Origin: Phormidium tenue FACHB-886
GTDB lineage: Bacteria; Cyanobacteriota; Cyanobacteriia; Elainellales; Elainellaceae
Reading direction: 5' to 3'
Assembly (NCBI RefSeq): GCF_014764505.1
Contig: NZ_JACXWX010000001.1
Span: forward strand, 558,001 to 622,000
DNA: 64,000 nucleotides
Below, in pieces: positions 8,838 through 19,023 of this stretch. The stretch's first letter is position 1. Each line of letters starts with the position of its first letter. The notes beneath the pieces were generated by a model. That model had not been told where the DNA came from. It worked only from the letters and a program-made list of their open reading frames with translations, and searched no databases. Made by a program: the position numbers and the translations under genes.

Positions 8838-10190
8838 CTAAACGCCTTGGTATTGCACCCGGTAAATTCGTCCGTTGCCTTCATCTGTAAACAACAGACT
8901 ACCATCCGGCAAAACTAAGGTTCCGACGGGACGCCCCCAAACGGTAGGCTCAGACGGGTTTAGCACAAAACCTGTGACAAAATCCTCATAGTGACCAGCT
9001 GGACGATTCTCAGCGCCAAACGGTACAAACACCAGCTTGTAGCCTGTGCCCTGATTGCGGTTCCAGGAGCCACGAAATGCTACAAATGCCCCGTTCCGAT
9101 AGCGCTCTGGAAAGGTTTGCCCATTGTAAAACTGAATTCCCAAGGCTGCTGAGTGCGCCTGAAATAAGACATCTGGCGTTTGGGTACTGGCAGCCAGCTG
9201 CGGATTACGGCTTTGCCCATTTTCCACCTGACGTGGATCGAGGCGATCGGGCGCCAGATAGGCGTAGGGCCATCCATAAAATTTGCCCTGCTGGACGCGG
9301 GTGAGATAGTCAGGAACGAGATCATCACCCAATCCATCCCGCTCATTTACCGTGGCATACAGATCGTTTGTGACCGGATGGAATGCTAACCCAACCGGAT
9401 TACGTAACCCGGATGCAAATGTTTGCTGACCAGAGCCATCTAGGTTCATCACCTGCACAGAAGCCCGTGGCAACGGTTCCTCCTCCACGTTTGACTCCGA
9501 CCCGATCGACACATACAGCTTTTGCCCATCCGGTCCAGCCACCACGTTACGCGTCCAGTGCTGGTTGTAGCCGCCCCCCGGCAGTTCGGCAATTTGTTCG
9601 CCAGTTCCTTCCAGCTTTTGTTGCCCGCTCTGATAAGGAAACCGCAGGACTGCATCAGAGTTTCCCAAAAAGAAATAATTGCCAGCAAACGTCATGCCAA
9701 ACGGAATATCTAATCCATTCTCGGCGGTGGCAAAGATCTGATTCACTTCTGCTGCTCCGTCGTTGTTGCGATCGTTTAGCAGCCGAATCTGATTCTGCGG
9801 TGTTTCTGTGACCAGCACTTCTCCACTGGGGGTCAAGGCAAGCCAGCGGGGGCGGTTAAGCCCTTCGGCAAACACATTCACCGTGAATCCCTGTGGTACT
9901 TTTAGCTGGGGGCTGGCAGGAATGCCTACCACGTTGGGAGATTTAGAAGCGCTTTCGGTGGCAAAGGGCTGAGGCAAGTCTGCCAGCGTAATTTTGATTG
10001 GGGTGGGCGAGAAGGCTTCAGTTGGCACAAGGTTTTGCGGCGGCTGGGCTTGAGCAACTTCGGCAGGTGCGCTGGGGAATGCCGCGCTGGGAGCAGCTGG
10101 AGCAGGCGACTGACTTGAAGACTCTTGGGCTGCACTACAGGCAGTGGTTGCCAGCACTAGCGCCAAAACGGTGCTTTTGAGGAACTTCAT
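8838..10190 (-). CDS. PQQ-dependent sugar dehydrogenase-like lipoprotein (sorbosone dehydrogenase family)
   Basis: A 450-residue exported beta-propeller. The ATG at 10190 opens a lipoprotein signal (MKFLKSTVLALVLATTAC, Cys18). A low-complexity Ala/Ser/Pro/Gln linker to about residue 75 comes next. The catalytic propeller follows, with GFTVNVFAEGLNRPRWLALTPSGEVLVTE, NQHWTRNVVAGPDGQKLYVSIGSESNVEEE, GLRNPVGLAFHPVTNDLYATVNERDGLGDDLVPDY and a C-terminal GSLLFTDEGNGRIYRV. Family members oxidise sugars or sorbosone with PQQ in the periplasm, but many cyanobacterial ones are untested and the host may not make PQQ. No SD-like sequence is obvious. The VOC gene follows directly. Confidence 0.85.
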   Translation of the reverse strand: MKFLKSTVLALVLATTACSAAQESSSQSPAPAAPSAAFPSAPAEVAQAQPPQNLVPTEAFSPTPIKITLADLPQPFATESASKSPNVVGIPASPQLKVPQGFTVNVFAEGLNRPRWLALTPSGEVLVTETPQNQIRLLNDRNNDGAAEVNQIFATAENGLDIPFGMTFAGNYFFLGNSDAVLRFPYQSGQQKLEGTGEQIAELPGGGYNQHWTRNVVAGPDGQKLYVSIGSESNVEEEPLPRASVQVMNLDGSGQQTFASGLRNPVGLAFHPVTNDLYATVNERDGLGDDLVPDYLTRVQQGKFYGWPYAYLAPDRLDPRQVENGQSRNPQLAASTQTPDVLFQAHSAALGIQFYNGQTFPERYRNGAFVAFRGSWNRNQGTGYKLVFVPFGAENRPAGHYEDFVTGFVLNPSEPTVWGRPVGTLVLPDGSLLFTDEGNGRIYRVQYQGV

Positions 10191-10458
10191 AGAGGAAAGG
10201 CTTTGTGGTCGACTACTTTTATGTAGCAAATCTCAGCCTGGATTGACCGCAGGTTTGGGCGTTATCTGTCGTAGGAGAGATTCTCAAAGATTCATCTTGA
10301 CGATCGTTCTTTGCGTCCTCCATCAATCCTGCCTAGCCCAACGGCAGCCCTGAACGATTGATTAGAGCAAAATAGAAATGCGGTAAAGTAAGGGTCAGCG
10401 AAACGAACTTTAATCGAGTAAGCCAGTAGTTTCGCTCAGCATCTTGTAGCCTCCCTTT

Positions 10459-11325
10459 ATGACAACCTTCCCAGCCGTTAAAAAACAACTTTCCCCGCAG
10501 CTGCGGCGGACGGTGTCCCTAATTGGCATGTATTTCTTGCTGGGGGCGATCGCCCTCGCCATGCTGCTACCCCTCCTGTGGCTGGTTAGCACGGCGTTTA
10601 AATCTCCCGGCGAAGACATCTTTCAGTTTCCTCCCCGCTTGATTCCAGCGCAGCCAACCCTGGAAAACTTTGTCAAGGTTTGGGAGGCGAATCCGTTTGG
10701 GCAATATCTGTTCAACAGCATTTTGGTGGCTGTCCTTACCGTGGTGCTGAATCTGCTGTTTTGCTCGCTGGCGGCCTATCCTTTGGCAAGGCTAGCCTTT
10801 CGGGGGCGAGAGGCAGTGTTTACGCTGATCGTCTCTACTATTCTGATCCCATTTCAAATCGTCATGATTCCGCTCTACATTCTGGCGGTGAATCTGGGAT
10901 TGCGAAACAGCTACCTGGGGCTAATTTTTCCGGCGATCGCCTCTGCGTTTGGCATCTTCCTGCTGCGGCAAGCCTTTCAGGGGGTGCCCAAGGAGCTAGA
11001 AGAAGCCGCTCGGATGGATGGTTGTTCTGAGCTAGGGATTTGGTGGTTCGTGATGCTGCCCTCTATCCGTCCGGCTTTAGTCACGCTTGCTATTTTCGTC
11101 TTTATTGGCTCTTGGAGCGATTTTCTTTGGCCACTCATTTTGCTGGATCAGCCAGAGTACTACACGCTGCCGCTGGGGGTTGCTAAGCTAGCAGGTGCAT
11201 TTTCGCTAGACTGGCGGTTGATCGCCGCTGGCTCTGTGATCTCGATCGCTCCAATTCTGTTCTTCTTCCTGCTGATGCAGCACTACATCGTGCCGACCGA
11301 ATCGGGTAGTGGAGTCAAAGGATAG
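10459..11325 (+). CDS. Carbohydrate ABC transporter permease (MalG-like), orphan
   Basis: A 288-residue inner-membrane permease with about six transmembrane helices. It carries the cytoplasmic EAA loop EEAARMDGCSELGIWWFVMLPSIRPAL near residues 180-205, which docks on the ATPase. N- and C-terminal features (STAFKSPGEDIFQFPP, PTLENFVKVWEANPFGQYLFNS, and the end MQHYIVPTESGSGVKG) place it in the MalG/UgpE/GgtD group of sugar importers. No second permease, binding protein or ATPase gene lies nearby, so partners must be elsewhere. It begins just after the divergent sugar dehydrogenase gene (269 bp apart) and is followed 69 bp later by yidD. Confidence 0.9.
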   Translation: MTTFPAVKKQLSPQLRRTVSLIGMYFLLGAIALAMLLPLLWLVSTAFKSPGEDIFQFPPRLIPAQPTLENFVKVWEANPFGQYLFNSILVAVLTVVLNLLFCSLAAYPLARLAFRGREAVFTLIVSTILIPFQIVMIPLYILAVNLGLRNSYLGLIFPAIASAFGIFLLRQAFQGVPKELEEAARMDGCSELGIWWFVMLPSIRPALVTLAIFVFIGSWSDFLWPLILLDQPEYYTLPLGVAKLAGAFSLDWRLIAAGSVISIAPILFFFLLMQHYIVPTESGSGVKG

Positions 11326-11394
11326 GAAACACAGCTCAGGGTGCTGAGTTGCCGTTTGGCTACAATGCTCCAGCCATAGCGATAAAATAAAGCT

Positions 11395-11649
11395 ATGAAA
11401 ACCCTCCTCATTGGCTTGGTCAAAGGCTATCGGCTGTTTATTTCGCCGCTGTTTCCACCGACCTGTCGGTTTCAGCCAACCTGTTCCCAGTATGCGATTG
11501 AAGCAATCTCCCGCTTTGGGGCGGCGCAGGGAACTTGGCTGGCAGTCTGCCGCATTGCCCGCTGCCACCCATTTCATCCAGGGGGCTACGATCCAGTGCC
11601 CTCTAAAGCCTGCTGCGCTCCCCAGGCTGATCAAGAACCCCAGCCGTAA
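11395..11649 (+). CDS. yidD: Membrane protein insertion efficiency factor YidD
   Basis: An 84-residue YidD (normal length). Its N-terminal amphipathic/basic segment is [18 protein letters not shown], followed by the signature [18 protein letters not shown] with conserved Cys, and [18 protein letters not shown]. YidD assists YidC-dependent membrane protein insertion at the inner face of the membrane. It is usually beside rpmH-rnpA-yidC; here it is separate, behind a sugar permease gene, a position seen in some cyanobacteria. It converges with the FHA gene, 14 bp apart. Confidence 0.95.
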   Translation: MKTLLIGLVKGYRLFISPLFPPTCRFQPTCSQYAIEAISRFGAAQGTWLAVCRIARCHPFHPGGYDPVPSKACCAPQADQEPQP

Positions 11650-11663
11650 ATCAGCCAAAGATT

Positions 11664-12188
11664 TTACTGGCTGTCCATCAGCTCGCCCTGCTCCGGCGAA
11701 CCGTTGCCCGTCAGCTTCAAAGTAGTGGATTGATTCCCAGGAGAGCCTGCTCGCGAAGCTGCTGTATTATCCTCTGGATCGCCTGTCATATTGGGGCTGA
11801 TGAGTGTAATGTCGTACTCATCAGGCGGAATTGTTGTAATGGCATCGCGCTTCAGCAGGTAGTAGATCGCTTGCACCTGCGGACCAAAAATTACCTTGTC
11901 TTGGTCCTGCAAATCGTGGGCTTGCAGCTTGCGACCGTTGATCAGCAACCCATTGGCGCTAGGCTTACCCTTTAAATTACCATCTACGATTCGGTAATAA
12001 TAGCTACCATCCTCGTTAGGGAGCTGAACCAGGGTGGCGTGCCGACGAGAGACAAACTGAGAAATCAAACGGATATCACATTTGGGATCTCTGCCGATTG
12101 AATAAACCGGACTGTCAAGGGCATATTCTCGCCGTCCCTTATCGTCCTCAATAATGAGTAAGTGACTTTGGTGCGGTGCGGAGGTCAT
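11664..12188 (-). CDS. FHA domain protein
   Basis: A 174-residue cytosolic protein with one forkhead-associated phosphothreonine-binding domain. GR-x-S-x-x-H-type elements are present as YSIGRDPKCDIRL (residues about 27-40), VSRRHATL (about 46-53) and GLLINGRKL (about 83-91). The last 60 residues are Pro/Gly/Ser/Asp-rich and probably disordered. FHA domains dock on phosphorylated partners of Ser/Thr kinases; no kinase gene is nearby. The ATG at 12188 (MTSAPHQSHLLIIEDD) was chosen; a 25-codon upstream extension has no domain-like sequence. Confidence 0.9.
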   Translation of the reverse strand: MTSAPHQSHLLIIEDDKGRREYALDSPVYSIGRDPKCDIRLISQFVSRRHATLVQLPNEDGSYYYRIVDGNLKGKPSANGLLINGRKLQAHDLQDQDKVIFGPQVQAIYYLLKRDAITTIPPDEYDITLISPNMTGDPEDNTAASRAGSPGNQSTTLKLTGNGSPEQGELMDSQ

Positions 12189-12519
12189 CAGCGAAGGAGT
12201 GAGTGCAACTACTGAGCAACGGTCTCCAGAGCAAAGAGAGCAAAAGCTACTGACCCTTTCCACCGTTTGATTATCTTGGAAGATAGTAAGTGCTTTGACT
12301 TATCCTAGCTCTCAATCTTATCTTTTCCTCAAACTCTAGCAAAAAGTCAGCCGGAGAACCTCGTCAAAATCCGTAGGGACGATTGTCGTTGCAATACATC
12401 TCCTAAACGCATCTTCCCCTTCTTAATTTTGCAAGAATGTGCATGGAATCCATCTTTGACTCCTTGCCGTCTTGACCTAAAAGCTGAAGTAAGGCTTGCT
12501 CAGGTAGCAAAGCGCACAG
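12189..12519. other. Gene-free spacer before tRNA-Ile
   Basis: About 330 bp with no supportable reading frame on either strand. It must hold the FHA gene promoter (its minus-strand start is at 12188) and the 3' processing region of the minus-strand tRNA. No hairpin with a T tract was seen. Confidence 0.5.
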
Positions 12520-12592
12520 TCCAGGGTACAGGAGTTGAACCTGTCTGAGGCGAATTATGAGTTCGCTGCCTAAACCGCTCGGCCAACCCTGG
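12520..12592 (-). tRNA. tRNA-Ile2 (CAT anticodon, presumed lysidine-modified)
   Basis: A 73-nt cloverleaf on the minus strand. Its acceptor is CCAGGGT/ACCCTGG with discriminator A, its D arm GCC-GAGCGGTTTA-GGC, and its anticodon stem GCGAA/TTCGC with loop CTCATAA (anticodon CAT). The variable loop is CTCAG and the T arm ACAGG-TTCAACT-CCTGT. The AACTCATAATT core and D arm resemble chloroplast trnI-CAU more than elongator or initiator Met tRNAs. Ile2 identity therefore rests on similarity. CCA is not encoded. Confidence 0.8.
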
Positions 12593-12703
12593 AAATTTCT
12601 ATAATTAGGCTTTCATTGTATCCTGATGCCAGGGAAATGTGCAGCCGTACTCTCCAAAGTTCCGGAGGCGTGCGCCTAGCTTTCCCGCTCCTACGAGGTT
12701 TGT

Positions 12704-12955
12704 ATGAGACTGAATTCAACGGTTGTCTTGACGTTAGTTCTATTAGTTCTGATGGTGGGGGCTGGTCTTGCTAGCGCCACCTGGGGATATAAGCTGGGGC
12801 GTGAAGCGCTCAAAGGTATCACTCAACCCGACGCACGCCCTGTCAACAATTTGACGGATGCCCAAGGTAAACCGGTACGACGAGACAGCGTCACCTTCCT
12901 TAAGGAGGAGCAAATTCTCAAGGATGTCAAGGCAAGAATGGAGGGAGGACAGTAG
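12704..12955 (+). CDS. Small single-pass membrane protein, unknown function
   Basis: An 83-residue protein. It has a hydrophobic segment at residues 6-27 (STVVLTLVLLVLMVGAGLAS), then a soluble tail with a GYKLGREALKGI stretch, and a charged C terminus (LKEEQILKDVKARMEGG). It looks like a conserved cyanobacterial hypothetical anchored by its N terminus. The ATG follows CGAGGTTTGT, a usable ribosome-binding site. I cannot assign a function. The neighbours are tRNA-Ile (divergent) and a CNNM-type gene downstream. Confidence 0.7.
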   Translation: MRLNSTVVLTLVLLVLMVGAGLASATWGYKLGREALKGITQPDARPVNNLTDAQGKPVRRDSVTFLKEEQILKDVKARMEGGQ

Positions 12956-13040
12956 GAGGGATAAGGGATGAAGCCGTTAGAAAAGGGCGATCGGCTAGCT
13001 TCAAGCGTATGCGGGCAATTGAATTGTTGCTTTACCTTGG

Positions 13041-13082
13041 CTCCCCCCTCGTTGCTCATCCCTCCCCCCTCGTTGCTCATCC
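13041..13082 (+). repeat. Two perfect 21-bp tandem copies
   Basis: A pyrimidine-rich unit (CTCCCCCCTCG then TTGCTCATCC) occurs twice back to back, with a partial third copy (CTCCCC) after it. It lies in the spacer just ahead of the CNNM-type gene. It may be a replication-slippage product; no function is evident. Confidence 0.8.
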
Positions 13083-13121
13083 CTCCCCTTCCACTTCCAG
13101 TTCTCGTTCTTTTTCTTGCGG

Positions 13122-14666
13122 ATGATTTCCCTTACTGGTGCATTAGCAACTGAGACACTGCCTCTCCTGACAGGTTCTGATGTACTGCTACGGCTTTTGT
13201 CAGTGTTTCTGCTGATTGCGATTAATGCTTTCTTTGTGGCAGCCGAGTTTTCGATCGTCTCAGTCCGGCGATCGCGGATTAATCAGCTTGTCTCGGCTGG
13301 AGATGCCCAGGCCAAAACCGTGCAAGATCTGCAGCGTGGACTTGATCGGCTTCTGTCTACGACTCAGCTTGGCATCACTCTCTCTAGTCTGGCACTCGGC
13401 TGGATTGGTGAAAACACAATGGCAGTTCTGCTGGCGGTGGGCTTCTCTGGACTGCCGCTATCGACGACCACCCACGATTTTTTGATTCATTCGATCGCCG
13501 TTCCAACTGCTTTCTTGCTGATTGCCTATTTACAGATCGTGTTAGGAGAACTGGCTCCGAAATCTTTGGCGCTCCTGTTTCCAGAGCAGCTCGCGCGGTT
13601 TTTGGGAACACCCAGTTTGGCGATCGCTCGCTTGTTTAATCCTTTCATCTGGATCTTGAACCAGTCTACCCGCTGGCTGCTGCAGCTCTTTGGAGTGAGC
13701 TACACGGGACAAGGTTGGTATAACCGGGTCACGCCGGAAGAGCTACAGCTAATTATTGCGACATCGGCAGAGTCTCCGGGGCTAGAAGAAGAAAAGCGGG
13801 AACTGCTGACGAATGTGTTTGAGTTCACTGAGGTTTCTGCTGGGGAGGTGATGGTTCCCCGTACTAGCTTGGTTGCCATGCCCAGCGATACAACGCTGCA
13901 GGAGATGTTAGTCGAAGTGGCAGAGTCGGGGCATTCCCGCTATCCCGTCATGGGAGAATCGCTAGATGACATTTTGGGAATTCTCCACTTCAAAGAGCTG
14001 GCAGAGCCAATCGTTCAGGGGACTTTGCATCCAGGTGACTCGATCCAGCCGTGGGTTCGTCCGGCTCAGTTTGTCTCAGAAAGTATGCCGCTAAATGAGC
14101 TACTCCGGCTAATGCGGCGCACAGGGCAGGCGATGGTGATTGTGGTCGATGAGTTTGGGGGAACGGCTGGCGTTATCACGGTGCAAGATTTAGCCGCCGA
14201 GATTATTGGCGAAACTAGCGAGTCTGAGAGCCCCGAAGAGATTGCGATTCGGTTTGTCGATGAGCAGACTTCGATTGTGCAGGCGCAGACCGATCTGGAA
14301 GAAGTGAACGAGTTGCTAAATCTGGAGCTGCCGATCGCCGAGGACTACCAAACCTTGGGTGGTTTTGTGATTTACCAGCTGCAGAAGATCCCGGCGATCG
14401 GTGAAACACTGCACTATCAGAACTGCCAGATGACAATAGAATCGATGGATGGACCCCGGGTAGAGCTAATTAAAGTGGAGCGGCTAGAGCTTGAAGCGAT
14501 CGACAGCACAGGCATGCTAGACAACCCTGAAATGATTGCGCTAGAGGCGGTGGAGCTGGACTCGATTGCCGATCCGCTCGATCGTCCTGCATCTGCTAAT
14601 CAGAACGGCAACGCTGATTCTGGGGCGACTCCGGGAGATTGGCAGTCTAGAGCGTCTGAAAAATGA
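13122..14666 (+). CDS. Hemolysin C / CNNM-type integral membrane protein with CBS pair
   Basis: A 514-residue protein with the standard layout of the family. It has a DUF21 transmembrane region (residues about 15-200, with FFVAAEFSIVSVRRSR and GELAPKSLALLFPE), a CBS-domain pair (about 215-340, MVPRTSLVAMPSDTTLQEM, then MVIVVDEFGGTAGVITVQDLAAEIIGE), and a C-terminal CorC/HlyC domain (about 350-435). An acidic tail rich in Leu/Asp/Ser follows. CNNM/CorC relatives are linked to Mg2+ or Co2+ transport; the older name hemolysin is historical. The ATG at 13122 was preferred to a TTG at 13116. Its stop overlaps the EVE gene start by 4 bp (ATGA), so the two are translationally coupled. Confidence 0.92.
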   Translation: MISLTGALATETLPLLTGSDVLLRLLSVFLLIAINAFFVAAEFSIVSVRRSRINQLVSAGDAQAKTVQDLQRGLDRLLSTTQLGITLSSLALGWIGENTMAVLLAVGFSGLPLSTTTHDFLIHSIAVPTAFLLIAYLQIVLGELAPKSLALLFPEQLARFLGTPSLAIARLFNPFIWILNQSTRWLLQLFGVSYTGQGWYNRVTPEELQLIIATSAESPGLEEEKRELLTNVFEFTEVSAGEVMVPRTSLVAMPSDTTLQEMLVEVAESGHSRYPVMGESLDDILGILHFKELAEPIVQGTLHPGDSIQPWVRPAQFVSESMPLNELLRLMRRTGQAMVIVVDEFGGTAGVITVQDLAAEIIGETSESESPEEIAIRFVDEQTSIVQAQTDLEEVNELLNLELPIAEDYQTLGGFVIYQLQKIPAIGETLHYQNCQMTIESMDGPRVELIKVERLELEAIDSTGMLDNPEMIALEAVELDSIADPLDRPASANQNGNADSGATPGDWQSRASEK

Positions 14667-15118
14667 GGGCTATGCGCTATTGGTTGATGAAATCTGAGCC
14701 GACCGCTTATGGCATTGCTGCTCTAGCAAAAGATAAACAAACCCTGTGGGATGGCGTTCGCAACTATCAGGCGCGAAACTTTTTGCGGGAGATGCAGGCA
14801 GGCGATCTGGTGTTTTTTTACCACTCGAACGTTGAGCCACCTGGGATTGTGGGGCTGATGAAGGTTGTGGAGTGCGTGGACGATCCAACCCAGTTTGATG
14901 TGAAAAGCAAGTATTATGATCCCAAATCCACTCCAGAAAAACCGCGTTGGCAAACGGTGATTGTAGAGTTTGTGCAGCAGTTCCCTGGCATGGTAACGCT
15001 CGATTGCCTACGGCAGACCTTTACTCCGGATGAGCTGTGGGTAGTGCGGCAGGGCAATCGGCTCTCGGTGATGCCTGTGGAAGAGACGATCGCCAAGCGA
15101 ATTCTTGAGATGAATTAA
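14663..15118 (+). CDS. EVE domain protein
   Basis: A 151-residue EVE (PUA-like) domain protein. It shows the family start YWLMKSEPTAYGI, then LWDGVRNYQARNFLREMQAGDLVFFYHSN (residues about 29-57) and PPGIVGLMKVVE, and a C-terminal TLDCLRQTFTPDELWVVRQGNRLSVMPV. EVE domains bind modified bases in DNA or RNA; free-standing ones like this are widespread and their role is not settled. It overlaps the CNNM-type gene by ATGA. A second ATG at 14672 (MRYWLMKSEP) matches the family N terminus slightly better. Confidence 0.92.
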   Translation: MRAMRYWLMKSEPTAYGIAALAKDKQTLWDGVRNYQARNFLREMQAGDLVFFYHSNVEPPGIVGLMKVVECVDDPTQFDVKSKYYDPKSTPEKPRWQTVIVEFVQQFPGMVTLDCLRQTFTPDELWVVRQGNRLSVMPVEETIAKRILEMN

Positions 15119-15338
15119 GTCCTGCGTTTAGACCATTTTTGAGGGTGCGCTCCGGGTCCCAAAAGTGCCTCTGTCCTAACTGCTGCAGCGGCTGCTATGA
15201 ATCGGTTAGATAAAAGTATGAGTGACCAGAATAGTGCAGACATTTTCACAAGCTAGAACAGCTTGGTACTCTAGAAGTGTCTGAATCTAGTGTTAAATCT
15301 GCGTTGAAATCGACAGTTGATATAGGTAGCCCAGCGGT

Positions 15339-18300
15339 ATGACTCATCCTTTCCTTGATCGCCTCCATAGCCCCGATCGCCCCGTCATTGTGTTTGATGG
15401 TGCAATGGGCACCAACCTCCAGGTGCAGAACCTGACCGCCGCAGATTTTGGTGGTGCAGCGTATGAAGGATGCAATGAGTATCTCGTCGTCACTAAACCT
15501 GAAGCCGTGGAGAAAGTCCACTGCGACTTCTTAGCCGCCGGCGCAGATGTGATCGAAACAGATACATTTGGCGCTGCGTCGATCGTGCTGGCAGAATACG
15601 ACCTGGCAGATCAAGCCTATCAGCTTAACAAAATTGCCGCCGAGCTAGCCAAGCGCTGTGCTGCCAAATATTCCACCGCCGACAAACCCCGCTTTGTGGC
15701 AGGCTCGATGGGCCCTACCACCAAGCTGCCGACCCTGGGACATATTGACTACGACACCATGAAAGCCTCCTTTGAGGAGCAAGCCGAGGGGCTGTATGAC
15801 GGCGGAGTTGATCTGTTCATTGTGGAGACCTGTCAGGATGTGCTGCAAATTAAAGCAGCGCTGAACGCGATCGAAGCCGTATTTACCCAGAAGGGCGATC
15901 GTCGTCCGCTGATGGTGTCGGTGACGATGGAGCTGCAGGGGACGATGCTGGTCGGCTCAGATGTCTCTGCCATGCTGAGCATCTTAGAGCCCTACCCGAT
16001 CGACATTTTGGGGCTGAACTGTGCCACCGGACCCGATCGCATGGCAGAACACATCAAATATCTGTCGCAGCATTCGCCGTTTGTGATTTCCTGCATCCCC
16101 AACGCTGGTATCCCAGAAAACGTTGGCGGGCATGCCCACTACAAGCTGACCCCTACCGAGCTAAAAATGGCGCTACTGCGCTTTGTCGAGGATCTGGGGG
16201 TGCAGGTGATCGGTGGCTGCTGCGGCACTCGCCCCGATCATATTCAGCAGTTGGCAGAAATTTCTGCCAGCCTGTCGCCTAAGGAGCGTCTCGTGCGAGT
16301 GCCGCGCTGGGAGCTAAATGGCAGCGCACCTGCCGATCCGCGTCCGGCGCTGAGCTATCCCCCGGCGGCTGCCTCGATCTACTCCGCGCAGCCCTACAGC
16401 CAAGACAACTCCTTCTTGATTATTGGCGAACGTCTCAACGCCAGTGGCTCTAAGAAAGTGCGGGAGCTGCTGAGTGTAGAAGACTGGGATGGGCTGGTGG
16501 CAGTGGCGCGATCGCAGGTGAAAGAAGGTGCTCACGTCCTGGATGTCAACGTAGACTACGTGGGGCGTGACGGCGAAAAAGACATGCACGAACTGGTGTC
16601 GCGCCTTGTGACCAACGTGACGCTGCCGCTGATGCTCGACTCGACCGAGTGGCAAAAGATGGAGGCGGGGCTAAAAGTGGCGGGCGGCAAATGTTTGCTG
16701 AACTCCACCAACTACGAAGACGGCGACGAGCGCTTCTTTAAAGTGCTGGAGCTAGCCAAAGCCTATGGCGCAGGTGTGGTAGTCGGAACGATCGACGAAG
16801 ACGGCATGGCCCGCACCGCCGAGAAGAAACTTCAGATTGCCCAACGCGCCTACCGCGATGCCTTGGAGTATGGTATCCCAGCTCACGAAATCTTCTACGA
16901 CCCGCTAGCGCTGCCGATCTCAACTGGAATTGAAGAAGACCGGGAGAACGGTAAAGCGACGATCGAAGCGATCCGGATGATTCGGGAGAACCTGCCCGGT
17001 GTCCATATTCTGCTGGGTGTGTCCAACGTTTCCTTTGGTCTCAGTCCGGCGGCGCGCATTGTGCTGAACTCCATGTTTTTGCACGAAGCGGTGCAGGCAG
17101 GCATGGATGGGGCAATCATCAGTGCCGCTAAGATTCTGCCCCTGGCAAAAATTGACCCGAAACACCAGGAAGTTTGTCTTCAGCTGATCTACGACCAACG
17201 CCGCTTTGAAGGCAATGTATGCGTCTACGACCCGCTAACTGAGCTCACCAAACTGTTTGAAGGCGTTTCGGCAAAAGACACCCGCTCGACTGCCTCCCTT
17301 GCCGATTTGCCGATCGAGGACCGCCTGAAGCAGCACATCATAGACGGCGAACGGATTGGGCTAGAAGATGCACTGGCGATCGCCTTAGAAAAATATCCGC
17401 CCCTGCAGATCATCAATACCTTTTTGCTGGACGGCATGAAGGTCGTGGGTGAACTGTTTGGCTCTGGGCAAATGCAGCTGCCCTTTGTGCTGCAGTCGGC
17501 AGAAACCATGAAGTTTGCGGTGGCGTATCTCGAGCCGTTCATGGAAAAAGAAGAATCAGGAGATAACGCCAAAGGCACATTCATCATCGCCACGGTGAAG
17601 GGTGATGTACATGACATCGGCAAGAACCTGGTTGACATCATTCTGACCAACAACGGATATCGAGTGATTAATCTGGGCATCAAACAGCCCGTTGAAAATA
17701 TCATCGATGCCTACCGGCAGCACAACGCCGACTGTATTGCCATGAGCGGTCTGCTGGTGAAATCCACCGCCTTCATGAAAGAGAATTTGGAAGTGTTTAA
17801 CGATCGCGGCATCACTGTCCCGGTCATTCTTGGTGGCGCTGCCCTCACTCCCAAATTTGTCTACGAAGACTGCCAGAATAGCTACAAAGGGCGGGTGGTT
17901 TATGGCAAAGATGCCTTCTCCGATCTGCACTTTATGGACAAACTGATGCCCGCCAAAACCGGAGGAAATTGGGATGACCAGAAAGGCTTTTTGGATGAGG
18001 CGACAGCGGATTTGATAGCGGATATAGCGGATGAGGAGATTGTGGCAGCCGTGGAAGCAAGCGCTATTGCAGAGCCAGTGCCAGTAGATACGCAGCGCTC
18101 GGAAGCAGTGACGCTGGATCTCGATCGCCCCACGCCGCCATTTTGGGGGACGCGGATTCTGCAGCCTGAGGAAATCCCGATCGAGGAGCTATTTGGCTAT
18201 TTGGACCTGCAGGCGTTGATTGCGGGGCAGTGGCAGTTCCGTAAGCCCAAGGAGCAATCGCGTGAGGATTATAATGCCTTTCTTCAGACCAAGGTCTATC

Positions 18301-18938
18301 CGATTCTAGAACTGTGGAAGCAGCGAATCGTTGCCGAGAATCTTCTGCATCCCCAGGTTGTATACGGCTATTTCCCTTGTGCATCCGCAGGTAATTCGCT
18401 GTACCTTTATAATCCGGCTGAGCCAACGCTGCAAGCCGAGCCCGTTGTGACGTTCGATTTTCCGCGTCAGAAGTCGATGCGGCGATTGTGTATTGCCGAT
18501 TTCTTTGCGCCCAAGGAAGCGGGGACGATCGATGTCTTTCCCATGCAGGCAGTCACAGTCGGCGAAATTGCCACTCAATTTGCTAAGCACCTGTTTGACT
18601 CCAATCAATATACGGACTACCTCTACTTCCACGGCTTAGCGGTGCAGGTGGCAGAAGCGCTGGCAGAATGGACTCATGCCCGCATTCGTCGCGAGCTCGG
18701 ATATGGCAGCCTGGAGCCTGACAACATCCGCGATATTCTAGCCCAGCGCTATCAGGGATCGCGCTATAGCTTCGGCTATCCGGCTTGTCCCAATATTCAG
18801 GATCAGTACAAGCAGTTGGAATTGCTGGACGCGCAGCGGATTGGGCTGCACATGGATGAGAGCGAACAGCTTTATCCGGAGCAGTCTACGACAGCGATCA
18901 TCGCCTATCACCCAGCCGCTAAATACTTCAGCGCATAA
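15339..18938 (+). CDS. metH: Cobalamin-dependent methionine synthase
   Basis: A 1199-residue four-module MetH that transfers a methyl group from 5-methyltetrahydrofolate through cobalamin to homocysteine. In order it has a homocysteine/zinc module with GLNCATGP (near 227) and [10 protein letters not shown] (near 292), and a pterin-binding module (about 345-620, [23 protein letters not shown]). Then comes the cap and B12 domain with the base-off motif DVHDIGKN (near 755), SGLLVKST and LGGAALT. The C-terminal activation domain binds SAM (about 930-1199, [20 protein letters not shown]). A linker rich in Ala/Glu/Val separates the B12 and activation domains. No cobalamin riboswitch was seen in the 220-bp upstream region. 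Confidence 0.98.
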   Translation: MTHPFLDRLHSPDRPVIVFDGAMGTNLQVQNLTAADFGGAAYEGCNEYLVVTKPEAVEKVHCDFLAAGADVIETDTFGAASIVLAEYDLADQAYQLNKIAAELAKRCAAKYSTADKPRFVAGSMGPTTKLPTLGHIDYDTMKASFEEQAEGLYDGGVDLFIVETCQDVLQIKAALNAIEAVFTQKGDRRPLMVSVTMELQGTMLVGSDVSAMLSILEPYPIDILGLNCATGPDRMAEHIKYLSQHSPFVISCIPNAGIPENVGGHAHYKLTPTELKMALLRFVEDLGVQVIGGCCGTRPDHIQQLAEISASLSPKERLVRVPRWELNGSAPADPRPALSYPPAAASIYSAQPYSQDNSFLIIGERLNASGSKKVRELLSVEDWDGLVAVARSQVKEGAHVLDVNVDYVGRDGEKDMHELVSRLVTNVTLPLMLDSTEWQKMEAGLKVAGGKCLLNSTNYEDGDERFFKVLELAKAYGAGVVVGTIDEDGMARTAEKKLQIAQRAYRDALEYGIPAHEIFYDPLALPISTGIEEDRENGKATIEAIRMIRENLPGVHILLGVSNVSFGLSPAARIVLNSMFLHEAVQAGMDGAIISAAKILPLAKIDPKHQEVCLQLIYDQRRFEGNVCVYDPLTELTKLFEGVSAKDTRSTASLADLPIEDRLKQHIIDGERIGLEDALAIALEKYPPLQIINTFLLDGMKVVGELFGSGQMQLPFVLQSAETMKFAVAYLEPFMEKEESGDNAKGTFIIATVKGDVHDIGKNLVDIILTNNGYRVINLGIKQPVENIIDAYRQHNADCIAMSGLLVKSTAFMKENLEVFNDRGITVPVILGGAALTPKFVYEDCQNSYKGRVVYGKDAFSDLHFMDKLMPAKTGGNWDDQKGFLDEATADLIADIADEEIVAAVEASAIAEPVPVDTQRSEAVTLDLDRPTPPFWGTRILQPEEIPIEELFGYLDLQALIAGQWQFRKPKEQSREDYNAFLQTKVYPILELWKQRIVAENLLHPQVVYGYFPCASAGNSLYLYNPAEPTLQAEPVVTFDFPRQKSMRRLCIADFFAPKEAGTIDVFPMQAVTVGEIATQFAKHLFDSNQYTDYLYFHGLAVQVAEALAEWTHARIRRELGYGSLEPDNIRDILAQRYQGSRYSFGYPACPNIQDQYKQLELLDAQRIGLHMDESEQLYPEQSTTAIIAYHPAAKYFSA

Positions 18939-18968
18939 GGGATATAGCCCCTAAACTGAGAATCTTTT

Positions 18969-19003
18969 TGTGAGGAAGCTCCGCCGCGCGGAGCTTCCTC
19001 ACA
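18969..19003. terminator. Long perfect hairpin between convergent metH and transporter operon
   Basis: A 16-bp perfect stem (TGTGAGGAAGCTCCGC and its complement) with loop CGC lies 30 bp past the metH stop and 20 bp past the end of the convergent permease gene. Neither strand has a strong T tract after the stem, so it may block transcription from both sides or protect mRNA 3' ends. Confidence 0.6.
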
Positions 19004-19023
19004 ATTGTTCTAAGGCTTTTGTT

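Noticed and set aside
15119-15338. Possible cobalamin or SAM riboswitch before metH
   Set aside because: No B12-box-like sequence or typical core of either riboswitch class was seen; the region is short for it.
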